The notes: generated by a model not told the origin, from the letters alone. Shown: positions 28,858 through 41,190, counted from the stretch's first letter. The stretch: DNA of 64,000 bases from Mactromeris polynyma (GCA_032209605.1 JASFXZ010000016.1:10788001-10852000); one strand, 5' to 3'. Translations and numbers: made by a program.

Positions 28858-29103
28858 TCAGTAAACACCGTTATTACTGTATGTGCGTATAACATTCATA
28901 TTTGAGTCACCTTCTATACATTGTGGGCAATAACCATTGTTGAAAATGTGTATGTGACGGCCGTTACGCCAAACTCGGTCGAAGGCTTGACGTGCATCAA
29001 GGAAAGCAACAAATACTTTACTTCTGTTTTCTTGTCCATACAATATACACGCTCCGAGTTGAAATGAGGACATTACACATCCAATATTTATTTCGGTAAA
29101 CAC
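28858..29103 (-). pseudogene. Reverse transcriptase fragment (RT motif with LDARQAFD)
   Basis: The 81-codon minus frame contains SKVFVAFLDARQAFDRVWRNG, the RT motif around the first catalytic aspartate. It is followed by a decayed stretch (HIHIFNNGYCPQCIEGDSN) that fits the region after it in non-LTR RTs. Neither the YADD motif nor an endonuclease is nearby, so this is an isolated remnant of about 60 residues. The LINE at 14-17.8 kb has FVDFQKAFDFVVRDVL at this place, so it is a different element. Confidence 0.75.
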
Positions 29104-29131
29104 ACCACCTCACGACCCTCGTTGCCGTTCG

Positions 29132-29240
29132 TCAGAACCAATGGTGGTCCTATTATTGAGGTTTCACTGTATTTTAAACATGCTCGACTTTCCATGTTCC
29201 ATGCAGTGTTCATATGTGACAGAATGGAGACCACTCGTGA
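29132..29240. mobile_element. Tigger/pogo-like TIR end with shared flank
   Basis: TGGTGGTCCTATTATTGAGG followed by TTTCACTGTA is one terminal repeat of the CAGTGAAACCTC type. The bases after it, GAATGGAGACCACTC and TGAGGGC, are shared with the copy near 32780-32870. Only one end was found here. Confidence 0.45.
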
Positions 29241-29376
29241 GGGCTTATTCAATTATATTAGTAAAAAAATGACATCACGAAAAGACATAGTGAACAAACG
29301 CCACGCATTGACGGTAGACAACGTTGTAGAGCAAATGCCGGTGAAACAACAAGTACAATGATTGATCACATTAAGG

Positions 29377-29827
29377 GGTCAACCAATATTCGGATATTCG
29401 AATATTGGTTTGAACGTCTGAATGTTCGAATACTGATTCGGCATTCGAATATTCGATAAAACATATATTTGCAATAAAAAAACTGAATACATGTGTATTA
29501 AATTTCAATAATGGGTATTAACGCATTGAATGACATTTTACGTTTGACAATAATATCTACACGTATTAACTGGTTTGACATGTTGTATATTAGGGGGGGG
29601 GGGAGATATAACACTCTGGTGATGAAACTAAGGCCTGAAATTATTGGTAATCGCGGGGATTTTTACAACCTGAGTGATCAGTTTAAAACACAAACGTAAT
29701 TCGCATATATTTAAACTTCGAATTTCGAATGTATTATTATTAAACAAGAAGGTCGAATATTCGAATATTCATTCGGAAGGTTGACATAATATTCGAATAC
29801 CACAATGGACATTCGTTGTCATCCCTA
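29377..29827. mobile_element. Possible hAT-like MITE rich in ATTCGAATATTCG
   Basis: Both ends carry clusters of ATTCGAATATTCG: left at 29391-29455, right at 29752-29800. The right edge, read inwards on the minus strand, is TAGGGATGACAACGAATG, close to the CAGGGnTG start of many hAT elements. The left edge does not show the same terminus clearly. The middle has an 11-base G run at about 29593-29603 and no coding capacity. Confidence 0.35.
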
Positions 29828-30494
29828 CTTGAAGGTGAATCATTTTCCCCTTTCTATATCACGTCATTAAACACACAACGCTCCGTTTCGCTGAACAATT
29901 GGAAGGTTTGCTTCAAGGTACTTACCTACTACCAGGAAATCATGCATGAACATCTAAAGGATAAAGTGAAAGACAAAATAAAAGACGTGTTTTGATAACT
30001 TTCCAATGGCAAGTCAGTTTTCCACAGAACTTGCTAGGTGGATATGCTATTATTAAACAAGAAATATCTTTAAAAGATGATCGGTTCAAATTGAAATAAC
30101 AAAAGATGTTGTAGTTTTATAGTTTATGATTTTGAGTTATGGCACGAACACGTGTTAATTCAATCAATAAATAAAGACAACGGAATATTAAAAGTATACA
30201 ATTATAGAAAATGTATTACAACAAAATTTGTTTATTTTAAAGTATAAAGTTCACACTATGTCTGCACTCAAACCATGATTTATTTCTTGAGCAGACGAAT
30301 TTATTCAGCGACGCGTAAGCCAATCAAATATAAGGTTATAAATGTCGGAGAAAATTTTAGACTGGGTTTGTAAACATGACGCTGATTTGTTCGAAATCAG
30401 CAAGTTGTAAAATTGACTTGACTATAGCAGAACCCAGCTTAGTACGGCTGCGCCGAAATACCCATGTATCTACGAGAAGGGTAGAGCCTCTGTG

Positions 30495-30730
30495 ACGCAA
30501 ATTATTTCCCAAATATAAATATTCCAACTGATCCTTTGTTTGCCTGTTGGCTCTTGTTCATGCGGACGAAGCTTTGGTGCCTTAAGAAGACAAGATCAAC
30601 CATGCAGGAAGGTGGACTTAAAGGTTTGGCACTTATATTTGTACACAGAAACATGTCAATCGACTGCTTGGACATTCACCAGCTGCGTGACGCTCAGGGA
30701 CATCCAAGGATCGCCCTTCCTTTCGATTAA
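30495..30730 (+). pseudogene. hAT-family transposase C-terminus (dimerisation region), frameshifted
   Basis: Reading 30500-30540 gives YFPNINIPTDPL, then PVGSCSCGRSFGALRR in the frame starting at 30540. After a frame change near 30585 comes KTRSTMQEGGLKGLALIFVH, with RNMSIDCLDIHQL, ending at TAA 30728-30730. The succession of a proline-valine Cys-Ser-Cys, an Arg-Ser-Phe-Ser-like ALRR, RSTM, LxGLAL and HR is the typical hAT C-terminal dimerisation region, also found in zinc-finger MYM-type host proteins. The rest of the transposase is missing. It is a dead relic. Confidence 0.7.
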
Positions 30731-31544
30731 TAGCTAAAGTAACACCATTACACTTGATAAATCACTTTACTGGTACCAGAAAACGCAGGAAACGCTTCTA
30801 TATTTACAAAATACCCCGTGGGAGGACCCCTACACCCCAACTTTATTGCCTCTGTTTAATTTTGCCTCTGGCTACGGACTGTTGATGGGCACTATCAGAC
30901 AATTGTTCGTGTTAAGATATTTATCTGGTACGAAAATTTATCACGATACTTATCTAGTTAACCACATAATTTTATAATTAATTAAGTAGTTAACTAGTGG
31001 CAGAAATATGCCACCATAGTAGTACAATCATAGATACATACAAAGTTCAGCTGTCAAAATGTTGCATACATTTGATTGACTTACGCACCGCTGTGACTCT
31101 TGTAGCACAAGTGAGCACAATACCGATGCGTCTAAAACCCTTAAAACACCTATGAGCGTAGTCTATAGATCTACACGCACTAAAGTCACATGATCAACAA
31201 ATGTCGACACTCTGTTGATGACAATGAACATCGGCCTATATTTTACCCTTCAATTTCCGCAATCTCAGATCTAAATCAACATTCTTCATGATAAGCCTTT
31301 CCTTGTCGTATATTCCGTTGATAATATTGTTCAAAAGGACATATTGGAATAATTCCAAATTCAGGAAATCCCTACATTCTGATTGGCTAATACGAGGCGT
31401 TCGCGTATATATGAAAACCCAAATTTCATTGACCCATCAATTGATTATATGCGACCTTAATCTAAGGTAAATAATATGATAAATAAGTTGGGTACAAGTC
31501 TACAAACCTTGGCGTCGAATACCCCGCTAACATATTCTTTCATA

Positions 31545-31680
31545 AAGACCACCTCGAAATGAGAAACACGTCCTTAATACGACTCTAAATAGACATTACC
31601 GGTTTATGTCGATGCCGATGTTGGATGTCGACGAAAATGACTATTTTACCAGGGGTTTTCTCAAACTATTAGTATTGATA
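31545..31680 (+). repeat. Inverted partner of the 32650-32813 MITE
   Basis: ACATTACCGGTTTATG, GATGCCGATG, GACGAAAATGAC and TTTTACCAGGGGTT align with the reverse complement of 32680-32750. The element has no coding capacity. The terminal ACCACCTCGAAAT near 31548 may be a decayed TIR. Confidence 0.5.
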
Positions 31681-32155
31681 AATAGGATTCACGTGTCACA
31701 CATAAATCCCCGTGAAATATTCGGATAGTAAACGTTTAAGATCACGCTTTATGTATAGTATGTCGGTGATAGTCTGACAGTTAGTTTACAGTTATACACG
31801 GAATATTTATGAGTGTCATTGAAACCATATTATACTCATGTTCGTTCCCGTAACAAGTCAGTGAAGTCTCCAAATCAACACTTTTGCTATAACATTAGGC
31901 TAAAAGTAATTGATATTGCGGTTAGCGTTATATACTGAGAAAACAACAGGATGTGAAGATAAAAAAAACAGTAACGCGCGTGTTTAAATTAAAAAAATAA
32001 TCAGGTCCGGGACTTAAAATTGGACCGGGTAACCGGAACCACAACATTAATTTTCAAACGCCAAACAGGCAACCCGCCGAGTATAAATCAGACTCTTATA
32101 GAAACCAGTCAATCCGCTTGTCAGCTTAGGCATGTAAAAATGTATGTGTCAAGGG

Positions 32156-32450
32156 GAGCGGTCTCAATGCTAGGTAGGGTCGGAACATTTAATTAGCCAA
32201 TTATTGCTGTCAAAAGCTGAACATTGGCAATTTGAAAAACATATATCTAGAGTTGAAAATAATCTCTATGATCGTGTTGTTTTGCTAGGTAGGGTCATGG
32301 TAATCGAAGCAGAACAAACAAACAAGGAATCACATCTTCACCTGATGCTGATCAATCCTGCGAGGTTTGGTTAAAAATCAATAAGCGGTAAGGAGATAAA
32401 GCGCGGATAAACTAAAAGAGGACGGACAGACGGACCCACAGACGCAGAGA
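32156..32450 (+). repeat. Dispersed-repeat-like segment with GCTAGGTAGGGTC twice
   Basis: GCTAGGTAGGGTC occurs at about 32169-32181 and 32285-32297. It is followed by CTGATCAATCCTGCGAGGTT and GGACGGACAGACGGAC, phrases that look like the oligo-GGAC tails of invertebrate dispersed repeats. No boundaries were found. Confidence 0.3.
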
Positions 32451-32649
32451 AAAATAACAGTATTACTCCCGAAAACCACACGAAGCACACTTTATGACAC
32501 ACTTATTAGGTTGAAGAGTCTTCTCAGATAAATTGTAATTGTACACGTGATTTTATTGATGTGAAGTATACACTTTTAAACTGACAAAAACTGACGTGGA
32601 TATCGAGGACAAATATATAGAAACTCTGTATACATCGTGTATATTGCAG

Positions 32650-32813
32650 TAAGCTTTTGTTTTTGTTTGAGACAACCCCTCGTAAAATTGTCATTTTCGT
32701 CGGCATCAGACATCGGCATCGGCATAAACCGGTAATGTCTAATAATCACATCTCCTTCACAACTCAGTTCTTCAGAACTGAATGATGGTCCTATTTTCGA
32801 GGTTTCACTGTAT
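32650..32813 (-). mobile_element. Tigger/pogo-like MITE with CAGTGAAACCTCG end
   Basis: Read on the minus strand, it starts TACAGTGAAACCTCGAAAAT at 32812 and continues into AGTTCTGAAGAACTGAG, ACATTACCGGTTTATG and a GATGCCGATG repeat. It pairs with the inverted copy at 31545-31680. The far end is not clear. The 91-codon minus frame over it (32576-32851) is considered spurious. Confidence 0.5.
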
Positions 32814-33783
32814 TTAGACAGAAGGGAGACCACTCTTGAGGGCATATTCAATTATAATAGTTCTGTTGACAGCGATTGACCAATCAACGTCAAGAGACAC
32901 CGTGGGAAATAATTCCATTCCTATGAGTCATACAAAGTAAATCAAAGCACTGAAAGAACTTTTGCAGATGAATTTTTTCGAAGGATTCCGCTGTTGATTC
33001 CGCTTTGAACACATCGCGGCAAGCAACTTTTTTACATTGAAAGTGATATCCCTTAACGCTCAGTTTAGAAACGAAGATCGACGTGCATGTTCCTTCGATC
33101 ATCAATAGTAGGCATTTGTTAAAAAACGTGATGACAACCTTTATTATCACATATTTTCGCGACATCACAAATCTTTTTTGTGTGAATATGCAAGCTGTTG
33201 CAGGTATACGGACTATTACTGGACTGGAAACGACTCGAAAAAGTTGAAATGATTCCTATTGATGATACTTTCTCTAGTGTTTTGTAAAATCATTTTACTT
33301 TCGGAACGTTTAAACAAAGTTCTTATTTGTTTATTATTTTGTGTTTGCTTCTTTCGTGTTACATCGCCATTACATGATGGCTGTCTTTTGGTATGTTAGT
33401 AATACTTATCAGAAGCTCTGTGAGTTGCAGTCTGTTTGGTTATCTATACGTTATATAAGCTTTAAAAGTAAGGCATGAGTTTGGATGTTCGGTCAAATGT
33501 CGCTTCGTTTCGTGTGTTCGTTTGTTTTCATCGAATATCGTTCGCAGTGTGTTTCAGTAAAAATACGGCGGTCAATAAATAAGTGTTGCTGGGTTTCAAA
33601 TTCGTTCGAACGCATCATTCAGCCAATAACTGACATTTTTTCACAAGCTAAGTTTTATACCAGATAGGAAGTTCCTTAGCTTGGTAAAGGGAATCGATTA
33701 AAGCTCTTCGTGTTTCGGTAATGTAATACATGTATATGTGCATGACAAAACATTTATTTGGAACAGTTTTTTGCGCCCTCCGT

Positions 33784-33908
33784 AACACTGGTATGCAACC
33801 ATGTCAATACGTGATGCAGTTCTAAACGACGACACGTCATCGATTCGCAACGAAAAATGTAACCGCTTCTCTCCGCTAATGAGGACATGCAGACCATTTC
33901 GCTGTATG
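33784..33908 (+). other. Exon-like segment ending in a splice donor (plus copy of inverted pair)
   Basis: From an ATG at 33801 an open frame reads MSIRDAVLNDDTSSIRNEKC and NRFSPLMRTCRPFRCM up to 33908, immediately followed by GTAAGT. A matching segment lies inverted at 36002-36112. The two share SIRNE[K/R]C and RFSP[L/V]MRT with changes that look conservative, which suggests old coding sequence. The protein is not recognised. Confidence 0.4.
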
Positions 33909-35999
33909 GTAAGTCTAAAATAATTAGATTCCAGAGACGATCGTGATTTTTCTTGGCTGCGTAATTTAACTTTTGACAGTATGTAATCCAAGCTTATGTA
34001 GTCAATGTTATGTTTTCGGAAATTATACGGATAAACCAAATTATTGGCACAATTGTACAACTGAGGTTTAAGAAATATTATTAAATATCATTTATTTTAG
34101 TAAATATACTGTAAACGGCAATGGAATAATGCACAACAAGAGTTTTAATGAATTTTATATTCATGTTAAATAAAATCATGTGCACTTGATTTATTTTCGA
34201 TGTAAAATAAAGCTTTGATTTGGTATTGAATGATGTTATCGGTGCCTCAACAAATGTCACCATTACTAAACGAAATCAAATATTATGTCATCGTTTCTAA
34301 ACAAAGGTGTTACAGATACTAAACGACGACCATGGAAGTTTCTTACGATGATGGAGAATCTGTTTTCGTTAATACGCTGGAACTAAGTAATATTGTGGTC
34401 GTGGGATCGACAGAGATGCAAGCCAGACCTGAGCAACACACCTTACCTATTGGAATAATTAGCTTACCAGTCTATTTATTGAGAAACACATTGTTAGGAT
34501 CACATTCTATATCCCTACCAAACACAGTAAAAGAGCGTGATTTAAACTTCAATTTGCTATCACATATTAAAAACTGCAGACATGACACTTTATCATGTTT
34601 ATGATATCGTATACAATGCCTTACTGCCGTCTCAGCACTGTCATTCCATAAGTCGCAAAAGCTGCATTAAAACCGGTCATCCTGAAACAGAAGTAAAAGA
34701 ATAGCGAAGCAGATCGATGCAAGTGTATAAAACAAAGGCTTAAGAATCCCCAATTAAAAATTAATAGAAGTACCTTTCTATAAAAACTCATATATTTTAT
34801 ATGCGTACAGAAATCACATTGTTTTGTGTGTAGACCACTTATGTGAAATAAGCTATACTTATAAATGTATAACAATCGATACGTGTTTGAATCACTATTC
34901 GTATAGAAATCCTGACCGGGCCGGTCAGCGAAGTTTTTTAAACGCTTGACTACCAGAATTGAAATCGGGGTCAGCTGGCTACGGTCACTGAGAAGTAATT
35001 CGCCTCCAATCACTTTTAAAGTGGGAACACTGTCAGTCGCTTGCAGCGGAACCGAGAAATGCACTAGTTGTGAGAAATACAATTGTATTTGATCCCAGGT
35101 ATATCCTATATAGACTGACAACGTCTGTATATGACATTTAAATTATCAAAACCATCTCGCACGATTTGTTCAGTAAGGGTGCAAGCAAACGTTAGTAGTC
35201 CGGCGGTTAACAATTTCATGGCGTTTGATGCCGAAATGATGCATGCAAGTGCAACGTACACAAATGCATCCATGGTGGTCATTGTGCACACTGGACTGGG
35301 CTGGAACAATTTCGATAACTGTGGTAAAAGGGGTATTCATGTCAGCGCGAGGTAACTCTGACTTCTTACTCTAGTTTAGAGAATATAATTCTGATCGTAG
35401 ATTGTAGACAGAAGATTTGCGGCAAATATGATAAAATAAGCAATTCGTTCTTAAAATTTATATAAAAAGAAACATATTAAATTCAAGAATATGTGTACGC
35501 TCTTACCATTTTACTAACAGAGATTCGTTATTGATCGCTTGTTAACCTGAAACGAAATTAAAAACGCTTAGAAACTATTCCATTTGCATTAATGCTTTCG
35601 TTCAGAGATCATTACATAAAATCTGATTTCGTTGAGACATCATGACACACTCTGCGAGAAACCATGACATTCGAAGAAAACTTAATCGTAAAATATACAG
35701 TTACCAGGCGTTATTTTTGTGTGAAATTAGTTGTTTTGGCATTATATGGACAATGTTATACTGAGAAAATCAAAGTTGTGATTAAAATGTATGTTTTTAA
35801 GCCATTCAACTGCAATGATAAAATACACTCCAAAGTAAACGATTCTAAACGATAATATGACAAAATACCAATTTCACTCGTACTAGTGTAGCCGAAATAA
35901 ATACTGAAGGACATAGACATGCACCGTGGTTCATACCCTGGCTGAAAAACGAAGAAGAAACATTTGCTCTGTTTTAAAAACAACATAAGATACATACTT
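33909..35999. other. Interior of the inverted pair; no supported gene
   Basis: Frames of 90-166 codons exist (34332-34604 plus; 34621-35121 and 35106-35309 minus). None shows a known domain, and the minus pair overlap in different frames. The hydrophobic minus frame at 35106-35309 could be a decayed membrane segment, but there is no further support. Confidence 0.4.
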
Positions 36000-36001
36000 A
36001 C

Positions 36002-36112
36002 CGAGATGTGTCCTCATAACAGGAGAGAAACGATGACATCTTTCGTTGCGAATCGATGACGCGTCGTCGTTTAGAACTGCATCACGATTGACATGGTTGC
36101 ATACCAGTGCGT
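36002..36112 (-). other. Exon-like segment ending in a splice donor (minus copy of inverted pair)
   Basis: The minus strand reads DAVLNDDASSIRNERC and HRFSPVMRTHL, ending at 36002 before GTAAGT. Relative to the plus copy, one base is missing in the ATGTCAATACG stretch, so the ATG used there is out of frame here. The two copies point towards each other across 2.1 kb. Confidence 0.4.
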
Positions 36113-37239
36113 AAGTCGTGATACAAAATCAGCTATGGGGTAACACTATATATGGTATTTTTGAGGGGAAATTGCACGAGATTTTCGTGTGTAGCTAGTC
36201 ACGTGGTCTAAGTCGGATAGATATCTCGTGGAGTTGTCATACAGGCGAGGTTTGATACACTAGTAGTTATTTTTTACGTTATGTCTGCACCGTTACGGTT
36301 GAATAAACCGCTTTAGTAAGATACATTGGGAGAACTGACCAATGGCTAATTGTTTATGCTACAAATTGTCCAATGAAAATTTGTTTGACCAGGTATCGGG
36401 TACACTGGTGAAAGGTACATCAGTTCTAGCATGCACACTGAGCATTTAACGTTATTCAAGTTAAAAAATTGAACGATTATCAATTTTATTTAGTTGTTAT
36501 CAGTACGGCAGTATAAAAATATGGATTAATTAACCTTAAATATGAAAACTGTTAGATAATATCGCTATTATTATAATTCTAAAGGATGTTTAATAAGAAA
36601 TTTACAAAGTCAACGGTAATCTTTCAATTTGGGAAATATGTTGATTCTGTTTTAACAATGGTAATAATAGAAAGATGCCAGTACAGTTTTCCAGAGCTTT
36701 TTACATTCAAAAATGAAATTTATCTCTGGATTTTAATCTGACCTGATATACATTATGGAAACATTAGTTATATGTTAATATCTACCAAACTGCTTTATTA
36801 CATCGTAATAAACGGCCTCTCGTAGCCAAGGTGCATCGCTACAAGGCGAAAATGAAATATATTGTGTATTAGTTATTCGTACCATAGGATAGACAGCTCG
36901 AGATTGTCTAACTTTACATGGCCACATTATCCATGGTAACATGTCGGACGGTAGAGTGTAGAAATACTAACCAATATTGTGTTATTGCGATGAGGTCTTA
37001 TTTCATACTGGTCGGAATTGGATAAAAATAGGAGTTTCTAAAATATGGATTACTAAGTTTGCATTGAAGTGATAGTGTGTTTGCACGCCTACGAATATGA
37101 TATCTACAAATTCATATATAATTTCAACTGAATGAGTAATTGTTTGATCCTTCAAAAGTTTGTGATAAAATGTTTCGTGGTGATCTGAATGTACGATGAT
37201 ATACTATGCTGATTACCTCTGGTTATCAAAGGATCTGAC

Positions 37240-37375
37240 TGGGGGCCGCCTAACATGGAGTTCTTTGGACGGAAAATAACGAGTTGCTGCAATCTGATTG
37301 GTCGACATGGTGTGAAGTCCACGTATTTGAAACAGTCAATGAATGGATGTGGCTACAGGCTTCTCGATTGAAATG
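37240..37375 (+). promoter_or_regulatory. Possible promoter and first exon of an unidentified transcript
   Basis: A reversed CCAAT box in NF-Y-like context (ATCTGATTGGTCG, about 37295-37307) is followed by a more GC-rich stretch. This ends in ATTGAAATG at 37375, immediately before GTAAGTTTT, a strong donor. Candidate acceptors downstream are TGTTTCAG near 39316 and CTTTGCTTTGCAG near 39505. No coding exon can be linked, so this may be a non-coding RNA, a 5' UTR exon, or chance. Confidence 0.3.
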
Positions 37376-37833
37376 GTAAGTTTTACTGAAACATTTGTGC
37401 ATATTTCATGTTAATTTTGACCCATATTTGTGTATCACAGTTGACATTGTTTATGACTGGATCCGATGCTGTATCCTTTTACAAAAATGGCGTCGTGAGT
37501 GCATGTTTCCATTCAGGGACCGTACATGAACTTATAGTGTGTTCCAGTTCCATTTAAAGATGGTCTATTCGTTATAACTTTTATAAATTTGCTGGGAAGT
37601 AAAAAGAGATTATTTCTTAACTTTTCTGTATTACTGGTTTTGAACTGATCAGATAATTTGCTCCTTCAATATTACATAAAGAAAATACTGAAAACTTCAT
37701 ATATGTTAGTGCTAGAACTATCATGGATTCAGCTAATATATATTATGTGTATTGCTGAGAAATTTATGATGGTAGTACATCATGATTCATGTAGTTTATG
37801 ATACTGATGATGATAATTGTTTCAGCCTATTAT

Positions 37834-38066
37834 TACTGACTTCCATGACTTGCTCACAATGTATTCCATCCAGTAACCCCTTGTTGTTCCCCTACTCCTT
37901 AGTTGTTCAGAACATTCCTTGCATCCATATTCCAATACACGTTTACCCTTGCACCTCCTCAGTGCCTAAGGTTTTGTGGACTTTTGTTTTCCCATGGGTC
38001 TGTGTGGGGAGGTCAATATTGTCTTGTGTAAGTGGCATTCCCTGTAACGACTTGATCTTTCATGCA
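37834..38066 (+). repeat. Dispersed repeat of about 250 bp, copy 2 (copy 1 at 28098-28356)
   Basis: Same order of blocks as copy 1 (GTATTCCATCCAG, CCAATACACG, CTGTGTGGGGAGG, GGCATTCCCTG) and the same strand. The 136-codon frame over it is not shared with copy 1 and is not called. Confidence 0.7.
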
Positions 38067-40589
38067 GTTATACATAGATCTATAGAGATTCTCAAGTACA
38101 GTAATATGGCTTATGTTGCAGACATGATCAGGTTAAATATGCTTTCAGATTTTGGTCAAATTATTGGTATAAGTGTGTTTGGGTATGATTAGAAATAAAA
38201 ATTGTTGATTTTAATTTTTTTACATATGTATGTGATTGAGGGCTGGGTGAAAGGGTTGGCTGTTGCATATTTCTGGGGGATTGAGTCATTGACCTCATTA
38301 CCAGCCATTTGTCCTAATTGGAACAAAGTCCCTCAGTCGCACATAGTTCACAGTTGTGCTATCAAATATGTATACATGTATTCTTTGATGTGATAACAAA
38401 TGGTCCAATATCACTTTTCCACAAATTAATTTCTTCTTTTAAATTATAACATGTAATACATGTAGTTCCATTCATTTAACATCAAAACATAAAATAAATG
38501 AATATTAGGCAAACTCCTACAATAAAATTTAAGATACAATTTAGTTGTTAGGATGTTTTTGTACTTGTGACTGACTTATTATAACAAAGTGACCAACAAA
38601 TTGGCTGAACCCTTAATAATCTGAATCTTAGTAATCTGAAAGATTAGTGTATAACCATTGTGCACTACACCAATGAAAGAATTCATATCAAGTATGAAAT
38701 CCATTGAGAACCATTGGAATTTCATATGCTTATCATATATGATATAGTTAATGAATATATAACCTAAGAAGATTATTTCTTTTATTTTTTAAGTGCATAA
38801 ATGCCTAGAATAGTGGTAAAAAATGCAAATTTATAATTTTAAGGTGCCTGGATTACCACTGGGTACATGAGCCATGAGTCCATAAAAACATCAAAACAAT
38901 GAGAGAAATACAAACCAGGGCCTGTTGTACTTGAGACTTTAATAGTACCAAACAGTTGACTACAAGGAAAAAGATTTCTACTAAAGGTTAGTGTCTTGTC
39001 ATTCTGACACCTGTAGACATATAAAATGTTTGTAGATTCTGGGCTTTTTTTGTGAGATTTGGGAGAGGTCCCATCAGCAGGCCGTTTTCTATAGTTCCCA
39101 CGGGTCAGACTGCCTGACCCATTCCCAAAGCCAAATATATGGGTTTTATCCCAATCAGAAGTACCTACAAAAAATCGTCTACCTGAGCGACCGGGTATGT
39201 CTTGAAGCTTTTTGAATAACCATTATTGTCCCTTGTGTCATAAATGTTTGTGGATCTGACAGTTAATTTCGAAATGTTGATTAGAATGTTTGTTTGTATA
39301 AAATATGTGTTTCAGGTGTCGGCCTGGTAAGCAAGTACTTCCGGGTCGTTGTAGCCTAGGAAGTACTTCTTAGAAATGTTGGAAGTCCCAGATTTAAGGC
39401 TGTCTCTGGCTGTACTGATCAATGTCAGCTGTATTTATTGTTACTGTGTAACTTTTGTGTCATTGCTGATCACTGTAATACATTGATTTCTCTTTGCTTT
39501 GCAGGACTACATTTTTGCATGGAAGGATTTAAAAAGTGCACTGGTTCGGCAATGTTGACAGTTGTGCAGTGAAAATTTGGACAGTGACTGTATACATTGA
39601 ATGATAGCAGAACAGTTCCTAGTTGATGTTTTCTTGGTGTGGATTTACTGTGAAATTGTTGTATTTCAAAACTAGTGATTCCATATAGCTGGGCCTATGC
39701 TGTGGAGTTCTAAATTCCAGTGGGAAACTTGAACTTTTACTATAGAATAAAGAGGACGCAAAAACACCGGGCCGACACCTACAGACGTCATAACCCGTCA
39801 TCAGCATACACAGGTACTTGTAACAATTATATTTATCTTTGTTTGAGGAGCTTAGTCCTATATCTATCAAAATTAACTAGATTCTGCACACTTGATAGAT
39901 AGATGGAACAGACTCACTGAACGCATGTTTGTGTGATGACATCATTAAACATATTTGAGCTCTGCTATGGGATTTACAACCTTTACTGTAAGTGATGTCA
40001 TTTCGATAAAACGCAACATGTGATGTCACTATAATAGCAAGCAGGAAAACTATTTACTACATAATTGTGGTAACTGCATTTTCATATTGCCATATGGGGC
40101 AATATTGCTTACTGTCAGTACATTGTGATGTCACATGTGACGTATCTGGAAATGATACCACTTAAATAAGAGGTTGGAAATTGTACAGCGGCGCTCATTA
40201 TTTTACAATTACACTTGATATTAGTGAATTGTAAGATATATTTGATAAATTGGAAAATGATAAAATATTCATAGATCTATAGATAATTTTAGAAATAATG
40301 AATTTGTGAATAGGGCTACTTTTTCAGCTTTTTAATTTTAAAAAAACTAATTACTTTTGACGCTCCTTTCAATATTAATGAGTTCAATTTAATAATGTGT
40401 TTTACCATATTATGTCGGTATGTGATAAATAGAATATTAAATTTGAGTTGTTTAGTATTAAATATATCAAACCAGTTGAATAATTTACTAATTTATTGAA
40501 CAAGTTGAATAAAATGATATGATCATGAAGTGAGCCACTGGCAAGCTTCATATTCTTTTTAGAGAAATTAGTAAATGGATCAGTCAGTA
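38067..40589. other. No supported gene
   Basis: AT-rich DNA. A microexon-like stretch (TTTCAG GTGTCGGCCTG GTAAGC, about 39311-39333) and an acceptor at 39505 followed by a possible donor at 39811 (ACACAG GTACTT) could belong to a spliced non-coding transcript. They carry no open frame. Confidence 0.4.
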
Positions 40590-40620
40590 AATCAATAACA
40601 TTTAATCAATCAGTCGATCC

Positions 40621-40654
<34 letters not shown>

Positions 40655-41190
40655 GGTAGGGAGTTGTATTCATCAATCGATCAATCAATGGTAGGGAGTT
40701 GTATTCATCAATCAATCAATCAATCAATGGTAGGGAGTTGTATTCATAAATCAATCAATCAATCAATGGTAGGGAGTTGTATTCATCAATCAATCAATCA
40801 ATGGTAGGGAGTTGTTTTCATCAATCAATCAATCAATCAATCAATGGTAGGGAGTTGTATTCATCAGTCAATCAATCAATGGTAGGGAGTTGTATTCATC
40901 AATCAATCAATCAATCAATGGTAGAGAGTTTTATTCATCAGTCAATCAATCAATCAATAGTTGGGAGTTGTATTCATCAATCAATCAATGGTAGGGAGTT
41001 GTATTCATCAGTCAATCAATCAATGGTAGGGAGTTGTATTCATCAATCAATCAATCAATCAATCAATGGTAGGGAGTTGTATTCATCAGTCAATCAATCA
41101 ATAGTAGGGAGTTGTATTCATCAATCAATCAATCAATAGTTGGGAGTTGTATTCATCAGTCAATCAATCAATGGTAGAGAGTTGTACAGC
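40590..41190. repeat. Compound array: (AATC)n blocks alternating with GGTAGGGAGTTGTATTCATC
   Basis: Tetranucleotide runs of 2-8 AATC units are separated by a fixed 20-bp insert, GGTAGGGAGTTGTATTCATC, repeated about 15-16 times with rare changes (AGTTGGGAG, GGTAGAGAG, TTTTATTC). The number of AATC units varies from copy to copy. The 120-codon frame at 40777-41139 (INQS repeats) is an artefact of the repeat. Confidence 0.93.

Noticed and set aside
34621..35309. Membrane or secreted protein on the minus strand (166 and 67 codons)
   Set aside because: The two frames overlap out of phase, no splice sites join them convincingly, and no domain is recognised.
37782..38192. 136-codon plus frame
   Set aside because: Lies over a dispersed repeat whose other copy does not keep the frame.
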